Positions 45,127-57,437 of a stretch of 64,000 nt of DNA are shown here, piece by piece. Source of the DNA: Magnolia sinica (Eukaryota; Streptophyta; Magnoliopsida; Magnoliales; Magnoliaceae); contig NC_080586.1 of NCBI RefSeq assembly GCF_029962835.1, positions 65,728,001-65,792,000 of the forward strand. Direction: 5' to 3'. Below the pieces are notes generated by a model that saw nothing but the letters and a program-made list of their open reading frames with translations, was not told the origin of the DNA and made no database searches. The translations under genes and the position numbers were made by a program. Numbering within the stretch: position 1 is the stretch's first letter; each line of letters starts with the position of its first letter.

Positions 45127-48100
45127 TGTAACGCCCTGAAAATCAGGGGTCGAGTAGGTACCCAACTCCCGAGTTCCAACGCATCACTTATGTAACATAA
45201 ATAATGATGATTTGATGTTGTCCATGTTAGTGCATAAAACATGAATGAGATTAAGCTAAATCAACAAATCATACTCCAGGGATAGTTGAATTCACGCAAG
45301 CGGAAGACTGTGATCAGAGTATAAAATATATAAATCATTGTAGGTCCCCAAAGTATGAAAGAATTGCCAGGTCAAATAGTTACAAGTATTGTTTCAAAAT
45401 ACAAAATATCCAAAAAGTGTTGGTCCACTACAAGTATAAGCCCTGAAGTCCCATCGATCAGAACGGTCTATAGAAACCCACCTGAATACTGCATGTATGA
45501 GAATGCCACCTCGTCATCCTCAAAGTCCGACTCCGCCTCACAGGCTGCGCCATCATCTGAAACTACAACAGGGTCTGATTGGTGTTTAAAACACCGTCCC
45601 GTAACGTGGGAGTGAGTGATCAACTCAGTGGAACAATAAAGCAAAAGTTAACATGTTATCAATTCAGTCAAGCAGTAATGATAACGCAATACAACAATCA
45701 GGTCTTAAGTACTCTTGTTAATGCAAGAATGATATGAAATAATGATGCGTGCCCTCGCCTGCGCTCCCCCAGCGACTTCATCTCATGATCGTGGCATGAA
45801 ACACTTCCTCATTGCTTGACCTGCTACGCCAAACGCACACGTAATGCGGTGCATGAACGTGATTAACCAGGTTGTTTACTTAGGTTTATTCATACAGTAG
45901 GATTGGGAAGCTAAGGTACCTCCCTTATATCAATTCTCAAACAATGATCCATTCTAGGGTCATCAGTCCTAACAAATCTCATACGATGTTACGGTTCTAG
46001 GTCACTATAAAGGGCTCGTCACCTGATCAGTGTAGGCCTAGTTTATACTCTAGTTGCTACAGAAAGACTCGTCGTTTCTACGCAGTCTTAGAGTATGCTC
46101 GAGGTCACTACGAATGGCTCGTCACCTAGACGTAGGCCGACAGCTCGAATACAGTGTCTCATACCACTGTATTCGGCTCACGAGTCTGGGTTGTTCACTG
46201 GACACTACGGGAAGGCTCGTCACCCCAGCGTAGGCCGACAGCTAGACCACGCTGTCCCATACCACCATGCCCAGCTCATGAGTCTTAGCGGATCAAGGTA
46301 CCATGGTTTAACAGGTTTTCACTGGTGAGTTTGGTACCTTAGATTCAAGCAGTAGTGTCCATACATGGTGAACATATATTGGGTCAATCGGGTGACTTGA
46401 CGAGCTCGACCGATACGAGCGCACGTTGACTTGATCTACATGGAGTGCGTAAGCATTCCACGTGGCCCAACCACTGCCGTCAAACGACGTACGAATCGGA
46501 TTCATCGAACGTATCCATCGTGGCTAAATCAATTCAGCCACCCATCGTAAACCATTACTGATTGCCTGGACTACATCGTTGCCCCACTCACATTTCAAAA
46601 AATCGCACTCACATATAATAATCCAAAACAATATGTGACAACCAGTGTAAATATAAATCTTACTTAAGCATTTAAACAACTACGTCATACACATGTAATC
46701 ACACATAAGCATTTCATCTACTTATCACATAGTAGTAAGATAGGCTTCACACAGGAAACTGTAACTACGTATGAGGGCATCGAAAATCCTATCTCAACAC
46801 CCTCAGTACATACATTACATCAAGCATTTTTTCATTCAGGCATTTTATCAAACACTTAGATTATACATATTACATACATATAATATATTAGTTATAACAC
46901 ATATTATGACAAATCCTTCCATATAGGAGTTGTCATACGTACAACAATCAAGTATTCCCAATCAGAAATCATGACAAGCACAAATCATAATTCCATACTC
47001 ATTCAGACATTTCAACAAACACATGGAATGCATTTAAAATCAACATAGTTCACATATATGTGTAATATACGGAAACCCTCGTATCTAAGCACATGTGATA
47101 GCAATCAAGGCAGTCATAAATCATTACTGACATTGAAAGCCTTGAAAATCATAACCTAAACATTTATAGTCCACACCTTATGCTGGTAAACAAGTATCGA
47201 ACTCAGTTTGTATACCGAGTCTTTGTCTATGGCACAACGACAACCTACAGTACGAAATAGGTTAGCTATTTCACCACTAACACTATATGATACCCTAAAA
47301 CATATTAGGGTTGGTTTTCTTACCCAAGTATGCTGTCGAAAATATCGGAATATCGCTACAGACGCGATAGATAAGCGTGTGGAGTGGTAGGATTAAATTC
47401 CAAGAACAAACGCCAGTACCCTCTCTCACTTCCTCTCTCTTTCCTTCTCTTTTCTCTCTTCTCTCTCTCCTAGGGTTTCCCAAATTCGTATGAGATGAGA
47501 GAGAGAGGGTTTAAGGCCCTTATATAGGCCCAGGTCTGATGGAAATGGCCCTAGGGCCAAGGTATACTTAGGTTATATCCAAAGCCATCTGTTTCAGCCC
47601 AACGGAGCACTTCTAGTGGCCCTTCTTCTACGTGTGGTAGGACTTAAGCTTTCTGACATTGGATCTAGGTCAAGCTGAGTTTTCGGTCCGATTAAATTTA
47701 CAGATCGACCGTGGCGGACCAGTTTCAGTTCAACGGCCACTGGTACTCGATCGGAGCCACAAAGTGTACTAACATGTGTTAAAAAAATTTTATGATCTAA
47801 GAGTGTAATTGGGTCAGATTTTGACGATTTGAATCCTTATATTTGAATCTGCAAGTGAACGACTCAGTTTACTTAAGTTTGCGTTTATTTCTTAAAGGTA
47901 TTCGCGTTTCTCACATACTTCGCTCCAGGCTCAAGTTGTGCATTTCTGGATACTATTAGGACTTGATTTCTGGGATAGTTGTCAAGCCCAATGAGGTAGT
48001 CATATTCGCATAGTTCTGCAGTTACCGGACTTTCGACGTGCGGTCCAGGTTCGATACAGAGTTTCGAAGCACTCCCAAGAGCAACCGGGACTTGAGATTG

Positions 48101-48305
48101 ACCTTAAGTTTTAAGGTAATGTAGCGGTAATAATTCTGCACAGTTTGGATCTTGCAGATCATATTTAAAGTGATTAGTGCTAATTTCATAGATAAGCTAG
48201 TTAGCACTAGTTAATTCCCGTCTAATTTCTAAAGGATTTGGTCTTGTGTGATTTCTGCCTGAGGTGGTACTCGGGCCTTTGTATAGATTTTTCCGAGACG
48301 TTACA
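45127..48305 (-). mobile_element. Solo LTR (minus) nested in element C LTR
   Basis: 3,179 bp from tgtaacgccctg to gagacgttaca, the LTR of the chromovirus A family in minus orientation. It is flanked by a perfect 5-bp duplication atgtt (45122-45126 and 48306-48310); the uninterrupted sequence is seen in the 3' LTR at about 54698. It contains the sub-repeats (46005-46290), a minus TATA box (CTATATAAGG, about 47519-47528), a GTAAG donor-like site (about 47319-47323), ggtgtttaaaacacc (45591-45605) and the acidic micro-ORF (45580-45475). Confidence 0.93.
45475..45580 (-). other. Acidic micro-ORF in LTR (copy 3)
   Basis: After a TTTCAG the minus strand reads DDGAACEAESDFEDDEVA then FSYMQYSGGFL-stop. 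It matches the chromovirus A copies in layout, acidity, C-terminal motif and stop position despite considerable DNA divergence. No start codon of its own. Confidence 0.4.
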
Positions 48306-49459
48306 ATGTTGTTCTTGCCTCTCATATGATTTGCTACAATGGTTGATTACATGTTCATGTCTTTTGTGATTTTCTCATAAGGTGTTGCTTTATAACATGT
48401 ATAATTCCTTAATTCTTGTGCTATTTGGTTCTATGAAGTGTAGGAAGTGCTTAGCTTCCTCACTAACCCACACAACGCACTTGCACCCTTAGTTCACATC
48501 ATGATTAGCTTTGCTTGGTAGAGACATTGAGATTCTATGTTGGAAGATGTGAACGTATGCTTCTACTTGTATTGGATGATAACCCTGATTGTGGCATGTT
48601 ATGAAATTACCCTCAACCCTTGGGTTGGTCAGGAAAATGAGGAGAGTAAAGGTGGTCCCGTTGGTAGGACTATCTTGAGGCTAAACTCATGGATTTGGGC
48701 AAGTGCGCATGGGCGACAGTAGTTAGACTACATGGGTCGCTCGTACCCGATGTCGTCTATCGCGTGCTTGCCTAGACTCGTGCGGTCTAGCCCATTTACT
48801 GTCCAACCTTGTTTGTTAACACTGTTTGCTCACATATGTATGGAACCTGTAACACCCTACAACCGTTGTAGCCCATCGATAATCAAATTGAAATGGGTCC
48901 ACTGCCTCGTGAGCCGGGCATGGTGGAATGAGACACTGTGTCCGAGCTGTCGGCCTACGCTGGGGTGTCGCGCCTCCCCGTAGTGACCGCGAGCGATCCC
49001 ACATTTCAGCACTCCCATGTGCTTGAGGTTGGGGATGGGGAACCCGACGGGATCAAGGACCGCGGGGTCTCGGCCTCACACGTTGGGGGGCCTTGGCCTC
49101 GCAACTAGTTCAGGGCATTTGATACGTGGGGTGTATCAGATTCCCCAACCTGCTGGATGAATGGACTTAACTAAGAACCCGGTTAACATTACCATTGCAT
49201 TGCACTAGCTAGGTTGGCGACTCGGCAGTCGAGGTCGCTCTGAGGGAGTGTTGACATACGCGATCGTTAGATGGAGTCGCTCGAGGGAGTGTTGTGGCGA
49301 GGGCATGCATCATATCATCTATCATGCATACGCATTAATAAGATTAGTTAGATGTTTGTGAATGATTGCGTTTCATTAAGTTCATAATATAACTGATGCC
49401 TGTTACAACTTAAGACTAATAGCACCCACTGAGTTGATCACTCACTCCCACTCTAGGAC

Positions 49460-49595
49460 GGCGTTTTAAAACACCAACCAAACTCTTCCGTAGATGCAAG
49501 TGATGCTGAGTGTGAGGAGTTCGACGGTGCGAGTCTCGACGAGAAGGATGAGCTGTCTTACTTCCAATTGATGGGCGGTTTTCTATCGGCATAGT
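49460..49595 (+). other. LTR palindrome and acidic micro-ORF (C, 5')
   Basis: ggcgttttaaaacacc (49460-49475), then tgcaag in place of tgcagg, then DAECEEFDGASLDEKDELSY followed by FQLMGGFLSA-stop. Frame open throughout. Confidence 0.42.
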
Positions 49596-49892
49596 GGACG
49601 AGATTTAGATCGCCGAGTAGTGGACTCATTCCTATTCTTTTGGACATGACATTTTTTGTGATTTTATTGGGTAATGCCTTGTACGACCCATTTATATTAT
49701 TTGGACTTAAATATATATTTGAACTCTGTCATTTCAGTAGACTAGATGTGATTGTGCTTCATGTTCCAAAAAATTTTAGACTATGAATTAAACTCGATTA
49801 AACATAAACTAATAAAAATCGAATATAAGTGATGTCCTAGAACTTGGGAGTCAAGTGTATGCATGACCCCCGAATTTCAAGGTATTATAAGA

Positions 49893-49904
49893 TAGTATCA
49901 AAGC
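49893..49904 (+). other. Degenerate primer-binding site of element C
   Basis: TAGTATCAAAGC in place of TGGTATCAAAGC, just after the 5' LTR end. It keeps the tRNA-Met-i pattern with one change. Confidence 0.7.
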
Positions 49905-51020
49905 AATGGTCTGGAATTAATTAGGCCATGGGTTATGAACTCACTAACGCATCCGCTGACTTAGGAAGGGACACAATAGCGATACTGAAACAATAGGAAC
50001 CACCCTAAACACCTGAATCGACGAATCCTTAGATGGAAAGTAAGACTTCCAACGAGTTACGATCGAGGATCGAAATAATGTAACGTCGCTAGAAATTGGG
50101 CCCGAGCATCTTACAGTATATCGGCTCATTGATAGGAATGAGTCGAAAATTGAGTGATCAGAGGGTCGAAACCATCGTCCTAGACCAAATAAGCAAATAC
50201 TAGGACAAAATCGATAGTTCCGACCCAATTGGGGATTGAAATCTAAGGTTAAATGAAAATTTATTGAAAATAGTAAAAATGGGAATAAATTATATTTTTA
50301 CCCTTAACCAGAAGGAATCTCATGAAACCACTAGGTTCATTGTGTATATTGGCTTCTCCTACCCCAAAATCATATATGGCACATCAAATAACTCATTCCA
50401 GTTTGCGAGATATGGCCTTCGCAAGTTGACCACACCTGAGCCCAGCGTGCCCACGCCTACCGTGCGTGCCCACGCCCAGAACTCCAGTGGCCTGGTGTTG
50501 CCACGCCCATCCGGCATCCCCACGCCCACACTTCCAGTGGACCGACGTTGCCATGCCCAACCGGCGTGGCCATGCCGAACTTTTCTATAAAATTCAGTCG
50601 ACTTCAAAAATTCATATCTCCCTCGATATAACTCCGATTTAGGTAACTAAAAATTCATATTGAAGCTTGAAAAGTCTAATTTTATATAAAAATAATAAAA
50701 TAAATAAAATAAAAATTATAATATATTTAAAATTAAGATGTTCTGTCAACTATCTAAAAAATTATTAATTTCGGACAGCTGTTGCTCTGAGAATTTTAAT
50801 AGTTTATTTACAATTCTAAATGATATGAAATTTTGTGGGATGACTTGAAACTTAATAATAAATCATTATAAAAAAATTTAAAATAATTTAAATATTAAAA
50901 ATATTAGAGGAGTTACAATAAATATAGACATTTTTAAACTTAATGATGAATCATTAGTTTAGACAACTGTCAGTTCTAGAATTTTAATAAATTTTTCTGG
51001 TAATCATGATGACTTTCCCT
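49905..51020 (+). other. Element C leader
   Basis: 49905-50400 aligns with the chromovirus B leader. 50440-50580 is a GC-rich 'gtgcccacgcc' repeat. 50590-51020 is AT-rich and resembles 34926-35400. No gene is supported. Confidence 0.6.
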
Positions 51021-51039
51021 CATCTTATTACCTCTTACT

Positions 51040-51310
51040 GTTACTTATAAGTTTGAAAATTTTATTCATTCCAAATTATACCCTACCTCATCTCGCCACT
51101 CATCCACTTCCACATCCACATTTAGCTACACTCATTCTACTAAGGTGTTGTTTCTTGATTGTCGAACATACTATACATAATGCATTCATTTCTAAATATA
51201 TCCTTCCTTAGCTTGTCACTCGTCCACTTCAACATCCTCATTTTCGCTACACATCCTATGAATATATTGCTTCTTGACTGCTTGACATTCTATCTATAAA
51301 GTGTAACTGG
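51040..51310 (-). pseudogene. LINE reverse transcriptase C-terminal fragments, tandem
   Basis: On the minus strand the right-hand unit reads VKKQYIHRMCVAKMRMLKW then TSDKLRKDIFRNE, and the left-hand unit a more decayed KKQH...MSVAK...W.S.EMR. These match the 'KKQH..RM.VAEMRMLRWM.G' stretch near the C-terminus of many plant LINE polymerases. The two units lie head to tail about 120 bp apart. It is a small relic within the internal region of element C. Confidence 0.6.
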
Positions 51311-52900
51311 TTTTATATCCAACCATATGAAAACTCTAAATGCACATCTTCACTATAACTACCCAACTCAAATTCAATGAACAACATCCTTCTCAATATC
51401 TAGTTTTCATGAATTATAGGCCAACATATCAGATAGTTGTTATGGGGTAGTTGTCCATCAATCTTAGCAAATTTCTCATTTCCACTCTCATTGTTATCAA
51501 AATTGCATTCCATATACTATGTTTGCTGCAATTAAAACCCAATAAGCACATGTAAAAGGGGAAAGGTGACTTTTCTCAAAAATTAGTCATAGACAATATT
51601 TCTTTTTCTATGACACTCCACATTAATGTACTAACTAACCTAGGCTGAGACAAGTATCCACACTTCTACTCGTAGAGAGGAGTCATACTTCTAATCAGAC
51701 TCATAAACATCCACCTCAACTCCACTTAAGAAGCCCGTCATATTCTAGAATCTTTCCCTTAAATTCAAGAAGGGAAGAATACTTTGATGAAATTGTGAAC
51801 CATATCCATAGCTTCCAACGAAGCTCAAGGACATCCCCGTCAACCCCATTCAGGATGCTCATTAGATTCCCAAGGCTACTTATCTTGCGGTGCCTTGGTT
51901 TCAACAACATATGATGTTTCTAAACCACAATTCCCACAATGAGTACATGGCATGGGTGCCTCCTCTAATGAAATGAGATCATCCTCAGCCCAAATATCAT
52001 TCCAAAATTGTGACCAAGATATGGATACCCCCACTCATTAGTACTTCCACCCTTTCAAAATCCCATAATGAGGAACCTAACTTGCTTATATCCAAATGAT
52101 AAACCCTCTGCCTTGAGAAGCCATTTACAAAAACCAATCCCTATCTGCTTAAACATATTTTCCAATATTAGCTGATGAGGAGTTTGTTTCTCTTCATTAA
52201 ACCTATGCCACCATTCGCTTAGAAGTGCCCAATCCTTTTCTTCCATGATCCCCAATTCCCTTCCTCTTTGGTTTTCAATCATCAATGAGTTAATAATCGA
52301 ATTGCATGCGTAACTTACCTATAGTCTACAGGAAAGGGAATGACAGAAATTAGCATCTATGAATGGGTTACTATAGAGAAATATCTGGACAGAGTAGGTA
52401 GTCTAGAGAAAATGTCATTGCACACAATGATAATTCATATAAAATTTTGTGCCTATAGAAACTTTTGGGGTGATTTTTGACTATAAGCATATTGAGAGAT
52501 TTATTAACTCCCAATTTGGACATAAATCGAAACGAGGACTCTCTTAGACCAAGACCCAAAGGACAACCTTATATATAGGATATTTGAACTTTCCAATGAT
52601 GGTCATTCCCTAAACATTTAGATTGATCGGACTACGGAATTACGGAAGTATACACTTGCGAAGTATTCGCGGCTTGACCCAATTTTCAATTCTGGGCGAC
52701 TACCAATGGACTCACTACTTTGTCCGAGTAGAAGACCAGGATCTATCAGGATTAGGAAGGGATACAACGAGTTGTTTGCCCTGGTCAGGCGTACAATCGA
52801 TGTATCGGATTTGAGCCTATCACAACTGTTGTTTCATATTAGCCCGATCATGAAGAGCATAACATACCACCCTTAGGTAAACTTTATCATCAAACACTTA
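51311..52900. other. Element C internal filler, unidentified
   Basis: No gag, pol or clear repeat is seen. The minus frames of 60-76 codons (51716-51910, 52055-52285, 52371-52559) have some protein-like composition (for example WALLSEWWHRFNEEKQ) but no motif I recognise. It may be captured host or LINE-related DNA. Confidence 0.35.
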
Positions 52901-52955
52901 GCACGATAATGATGATTTTGACATTTGTTTTCAAACCTCAAAGGTGAAAACTTTT

Positions 52956-52968
52956 AAGGGGGGTAGAT
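52956..52968 (+). other. Extra polypurine tract
   Basis: aaggggggtagat preceded by 'gtgaaaactttt', a second copy of the 3'-end signature 149 bp before the functional one, and followed by non-LTR sequence (cacaatgagc). Confidence 0.65.
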
Positions 52969-53104
52969 CACAATGAGCTAGGCTAGTGTATTTATTATAT
53001 ACCCTAAAACATATATAAACCCGAAACCAACAAAACTTAAGCAAATGAAATGATAATATCTTTACTTATTACCCTTAGGTAATTTCGGGGACGAATTTGT
53101 TTTT

Positions 53105-53117
53105 AAGGGGGGTAGAT
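53105..53117 (+). other. Polypurine tract of element C
   Basis: aaggggggtagat immediately before the 3' LTR, preceded by 'aatttcggggacgaattt', the usual gypsy 3'-end phrase. Confidence 0.85.
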
Positions 53118-56100
53118 TGTAACATCCTAAATTTTCACTGTTTTGAATTTTTTAAAATTCTTAAATTTTTTTTATTAATTACCTTATAATACCACTCAAT
53201 GACTATTGGCATTCAATGTTAGTTTATACAGGAGTGGTACCAGTAAAGATCCGCACAAGTCCGTTTAATCAACCGTAGGAAGCCAACGAATCTGCCCGAT
53301 CATTTGGACAACAAGTTTAGCCCCATGATTTACTCACATAGGACCTAAATCTAATTGACCCATCGATAATAAATCAAGATAATCATAACTAAATTAAAGA
53401 TCCAACTGAAGCCGAGTCAGACAAGGCCCGAAACTTGACTAATAGACCAAATGAACCTCATTACTCTTTTAGCCTAAAACCAACGACTTATAGTAATCAT
53501 GACTAAATCTCCACTTTCACTAGTTATAAATAAGCCACACTACGAACATAGTTAACTCAAACCCTAATCACTACCCATGAAAAATCTCAATACCTAATTC
53601 ATTCCAGAAATGCCTTAATTTTCCGAACAAGCTCTAAACTGCTCGTTGGTGGACTATTAGTTCCAAAGTTATCGAGTAATGTTCGTCTTACTGGGCTCGA
53701 CGTCCATCGCGGGAGTCGGACCTGGGTAGTATCCAGAACTACTCAACTTGAGTTGAAGGACGAGTGCATGAGAAGCGCAAATACCCTAAAGAAAGGAGTT
53801 GGAACTTAAGTGAATTGAGTCGTCCATTCTTATACAAAGTTGAGGATTTCAGACCGTTGGTTTGTGACCAAACTTTACATGTGGAGTAAGGATATTTCCC
53901 TACTCATATTCGTATAGTCGCAGCCCCGATCGACCATTGGTGACCATTGAATAGACTTATAATTATATCTGTCGAACGGCGCATCCAAATGGCGGGCCGA
54001 TCATGTTCATACGTAGATCATCATTAGGGCTAACTATCCTATGGTGTATATCAATATGTACACCCCATAGTGGGCCCTAGAGCTTAGAAAGACCCTCCCA
54101 TAGGTCTAGTATAGTAAAAACCCAACACTTGGGGCCATTTCCACCAAATCTGGCATTATAAAAGGGCCTCATTTGGGCACCCCCTCTCCCCATACGATTT
54201 TGCCCTAGAAGAGAGAGAAGAGAGAAAGGGGAGAAGAGAAGGAGGAGAAAGAGAGAGGAAGAAGAGAGTGAAGGAGGGTGTTGTTGATGGTGGGGCCCAA
54301 GGAAGCTCAACCTTGCAACTCTCTACCCCTTCTCCAAGGAAATCCCTACACCACAACCACAAGAATCGTTCCGTTGATCATCTAGGTAAGATCCCTCATC
54401 CCTTTTCTTGAAACCCATGTGTTGAGAAGGGATTGGCTTGGAGTTCTAACATGCAAGTGGTTGCTTTAGGGATTCCGGCCGATCGACCCCAAATTCCTCA
54501 TTCCTAGGTCGTTTTTCAAGTCTTCAACGATCCATAGGTGCGGACTATTATCCTTAGGTGGTCTAGCACCAACTATATCATGAGCCTAATGATTTTGATT
54601 GCTTGAATGATGTATTTGAAAATTTTAGAGAAACCTAGGAATTGTATGTCTTGCTTGGAATTGCACGGAATGGTATGTTTTGTTTAGTTCTTACATGATG
54701 TTGTTCTTGCCTCTCACATGATTTGCTACAATGGTTGATTACATGTTCATGTCTTTTGTGATTTTCTCATAAGGTGTTGCTTTATAACATGTATAATTCC
54801 TTAATTCTTGTGCTATTTGGTTCTATGAAGTGTAGGAAGTGCTTAGCTTCCTCACTAACCCACACAACGCACTTGCACCCTTAGTTCACATCATGATTAG
54901 CTTTGCTTGGTAGAGACATTGAGATTCTATGTTGGAAGATGTGAACGTATGCTTCTACTTGTATTGGATGATAACCCTGATTGTGGCATGTTATGAAATT
55001 ACCCTCAACCCTTAGGTTGGTTAGGAAAATGAGGAGAGTAAAGGTGGTCCTGTTGGTAGGACTATCTTGAGGCTAAACTCATGGATTTGGGTAAATGCAC
55101 GTGGGCGACAATAGTTAGACTATATGGGTCGCTCGTACCCGATGTCGTCTGTAGCGTGCTTGCCTAGACTTGTGCGGTCTAGCCCATTTACTGTCCAACT
55201 TTGTTTGTTAACACTGTTTGCTCACATATATATGGAACCTGTAACACCCTACAACCGTTGTAGCCCATCGATAATCAAATTGAAATGGATCCACTACCTT
55301 GTGAGCAAGGCATGGTGGAATGGGATACTGTGTCCGAGCTGTCGGCCTACGCTGGGGTGCCGCACCTCCCTGTAGTGAGCGCGAGCGATCCTTTTCTCTC
55401 GGCACTCCTCATGTGCTTGAAGTCGGGGATGGGGAACCCGACGGGATCAAGGACCGCGAGGTCTCAGCCTCACCCGTTGGGGGGCCTTGGCCTCGCAACT
55501 AGTTCAGGGCATTTGATACGTGGGGTGTATCAGATTCCCCAACCTGCTGGATGAATGGACTTAACTAAGAATTCAGCTAACACGACCACAGTGCTTCGCA
55601 CTAGTTAAGGTGGTGACTCAGCAATCGAGGTTGCTCTGAGGGAGTGTTGGTCATACGTGATCGTTAGATGGAGTCGCTCGAGGGAGTGTTGTGACGAGGG
55701 CATGCATCATATCATCTATCATGCATACGCATTAATAAGATTAGTTAGATGTTTATGAATGATTGTATTTCATTATGTTCATAATATAACTGATGTCTGT
55801 TACAACTTAAGACTAATAGCACCCACTGAGTTGATCACTCACTCCCACTCTGGGACGGTGTTTTAAAAACCAACCAGACTCTTCCGTAGATGCAGGTGAT
55901 GTTGAGTATGAGGAGTCTGACGGTGTGAGTCTCGACGATGAGGATGAGCTGTCTTACTTTCAGTTGATTGGCGGTTCTCCATCGGCAAAGTGGACGGGAT
56001 TTAGATCGCCGAGTAGTGGACTCATCCCTATTCTTTTGGACATGACATTTTTTGTGATTTTGTTAGGTAACGTCTTGTGCGACCCATTTATATTATTTGG

Positions 56101-56285
56101 ACTTGAATATATATTTGAACTCTGTCATTTCAGTAGACTAGATATGATTGTGCTTCATCTTCCAGGAAATTCTAGGCTGCGAATTAAACCCGACTAAACG
56201 CAAACTAATAAAAATCGGATATAAGTGATGTCTTAGAACTCGGGAGTCGAGCGTATGCACGACCCCCGGTTTTCAGGGTGTTACA
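53118..56285 (+). repeat. Element C 3' LTR
   Basis: 3,168 bp, tgtaacatccta to cagggtgttaca. TATA box at 54158-54165, CTAG/GTAAG at 54382-54390, TGCAG at 55891-55895. Differences from the 5' LTR are scattered substitutions, heaviest in the first 100 bp; the insertion is not recent. Confidence 0.9.
55857..55993 (+). other. Acidic micro-ORF in LTR (C, 3')
   Basis: After tgcag the frame reads DVEYEESDGVSLDDEDEL then SYFQLIGGSPSAKW and stays open beyond to about 56195. The palindrome is partly lost here (gtgttttaaaaacc). Confidence 0.42.
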
Positions 56286-56290
56286 CTCCT
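56286..56290. other. Target-site duplication of element C, right
   Basis: ctcct, identical to 43537-43541. Confidence 0.92.
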
Positions 56291-56480
56291 GTCGCTGCTT
56301 CATCTAGTTAACTTCGTCCCGCAAGCCTATCTTGTTTTACATGGCTCGATATTTACTCGCCCAATTGCGAGAACACTGGGAACACCCTCGGGCTGATTCG
56401 GCGTGAAGTAGTGAAGAGGAATGAGTCTGCTCATTTTGCACTGGTTCCGCAGCTACTACTTTCTTCTTCCCTCTCGCCAT
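56291..56480 (-). pseudogene. gag: Tat-like gag start
   Basis: Starts at 56480 (minus): MARGKKKVVAAEPVQNEQTH, a basic N-terminus 38 nt inside the primer site. Frame changes follow. The gene continues beyond element C at 43536. Confidence 0.55.
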
Positions 56481-56517
56481 TATGCTTAAAAATAGGAACT
56501 TGACCATTCGTACCAGT

Positions 56518-56535
56518 TTCCCACAGACGGCGTCA
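56518..56535 (-). other. Primer-binding site, Tat type
   Basis: On the minus strand TGACGCCGTCTGTGGGAA, matching with one change the TGGCGCCGTCTGTGGGAA signature of Tat-lineage elements. The LTR end is four bases away. Confidence 0.75.
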
Positions 56536-56539
56536 AAAA

Positions 56540-57437
56540 TGTTAATGACAAAATTTGGACGACTCCCTGCTCCGACTCACGAACTCCGAATCACTATAGC
56601 CCGTTGGACCTGCACACTTGCAATGAGTAAAGGAGACCCTGGTCTAAGCAGGGGACCCTCCGATGCCTAAGTCAAGTCAAGGGAATCTGGGTCTAAGTTG
56701 AAGAGTGGAGGGAGAGTGCAAGATGTTACGTACTTGTAGCAATGGGATTTTCCTTGTATTTATACTTAACCATCGGACGGACTAGGTCCATTAATCTCGA
56801 CACGATTCGCTTAATCAGTGGGATTTTCGGATCGTAGAGATATTGTCCGCAATTCATGGATTGTGTAGCATATCGTGCGTATCTGTGGACGAAACAATCG
56901 GTTGTGTCCGCTTTAGGTAGTTTCTCAGTTCAACACATGAAGCGTCCTCATCTTGCTTTGCCCTGGCTTCGACTCGAGATCCTTAGTCCAAGAAGCCCCG
57001 ACTCCAAGCCTCGGATTTAGGCCATCTTGCACATGAGCTTTAGCCATTAAGTTGTTAAACAGGGATCGCGTCCCGAGTCCGAGTCCGAGCCGAGCCTAGA
57101 CCAGGGTTCACGACCTGGCTTCCCTTATCTATTGAGTATTCCAGAGGTCTCCCCTCCAAGTTCTGAAGCAGACAGCGGACCTGTCATGCTGAGTAGAGTA
57201 TTCCCGTCGGATAATAATGGGACGATCTGAAGTCTCTAGTTTGAGCTTCATGCTAACTATTTCGGTCTTAGATTGCTTCGATCCAGCTGCCAAACTCCGA
57301 ACGGGAGCTCAACTGTGACTTAGTTGGGAATCTTCCTTAAATAATATTTATCGTTTTGGATTGGCTCTCATGTGCTCGATCGTATTAATGGGACGTCGGT
57401 CCTTGGAATTTATAGGAACTCGGATCTTCCCATAACA
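56540..57437 (-). repeat. Tat-like 5' LTR
   Basis: 898 bp bounded by tgttaatgac and cccataaca (TGTTA...TAACA). A minus-strand TATA box (AAGTATAAATAC) lies at 56755-56766. No second LTR is present. Confidence 0.78.

Larger units (their letters stand above)
43542..49889 (+). repeat. Element C 5' LTR, interrupted
   Basis: tgtaacatcctg at 43542 to aaggtattata at 49889 (the end has changed from ggtgttaca). A TATA box (tataaaag, 44581-44588), a CTAG/GTAAG donor-like site (44806-44813), the palindrome ggcgttttaaaacacc (49460-49475) and the acidic micro-ORF (49502-49595) are present. The solo LTR insertion lies between 45126 and 48306. Confidence 0.88.
43542..56285 (+). mobile_element. Element C: non-coding chromovirus-type LTR element
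   Basis: A structurally complete LTR element with perfect 5-bp target duplications (ctcct). The 5' LTR is 43542-49889 (about 3,164 bp once the nested solo LTR and its target duplication are removed), the internal region 49890-53117, and the 3' LTR 53118-56285 (3,168 bp). The internal 3.2 kb has a degenerate primer site, a leader like that of chromovirus B and polypurine tracts, but no gag or pol. It probably moved with proteins of related autonomous elements (a LARD-like element). Confidence 0.88.
43056..57437 (-). mobile_element. Tat-like Ty3/gypsy 5' fragment (interrupted)
   Basis: Read on the minus strand: LTR (57437-56540), primer site, gag start at 56480, then gag N-terminus broken by element C and resumed at 43541-43056, where the fragment ends. 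Everything downstream (rest of gag, pol, 3' LTR) is missing. Element C is a later insertion inside it. Confidence 0.7.

Noticed and set aside
52055..52285. 76-codon minus frame as a gene in element C
   Set aside because: Protein-like composition but no recognisable domain, start context or second copy in the window.
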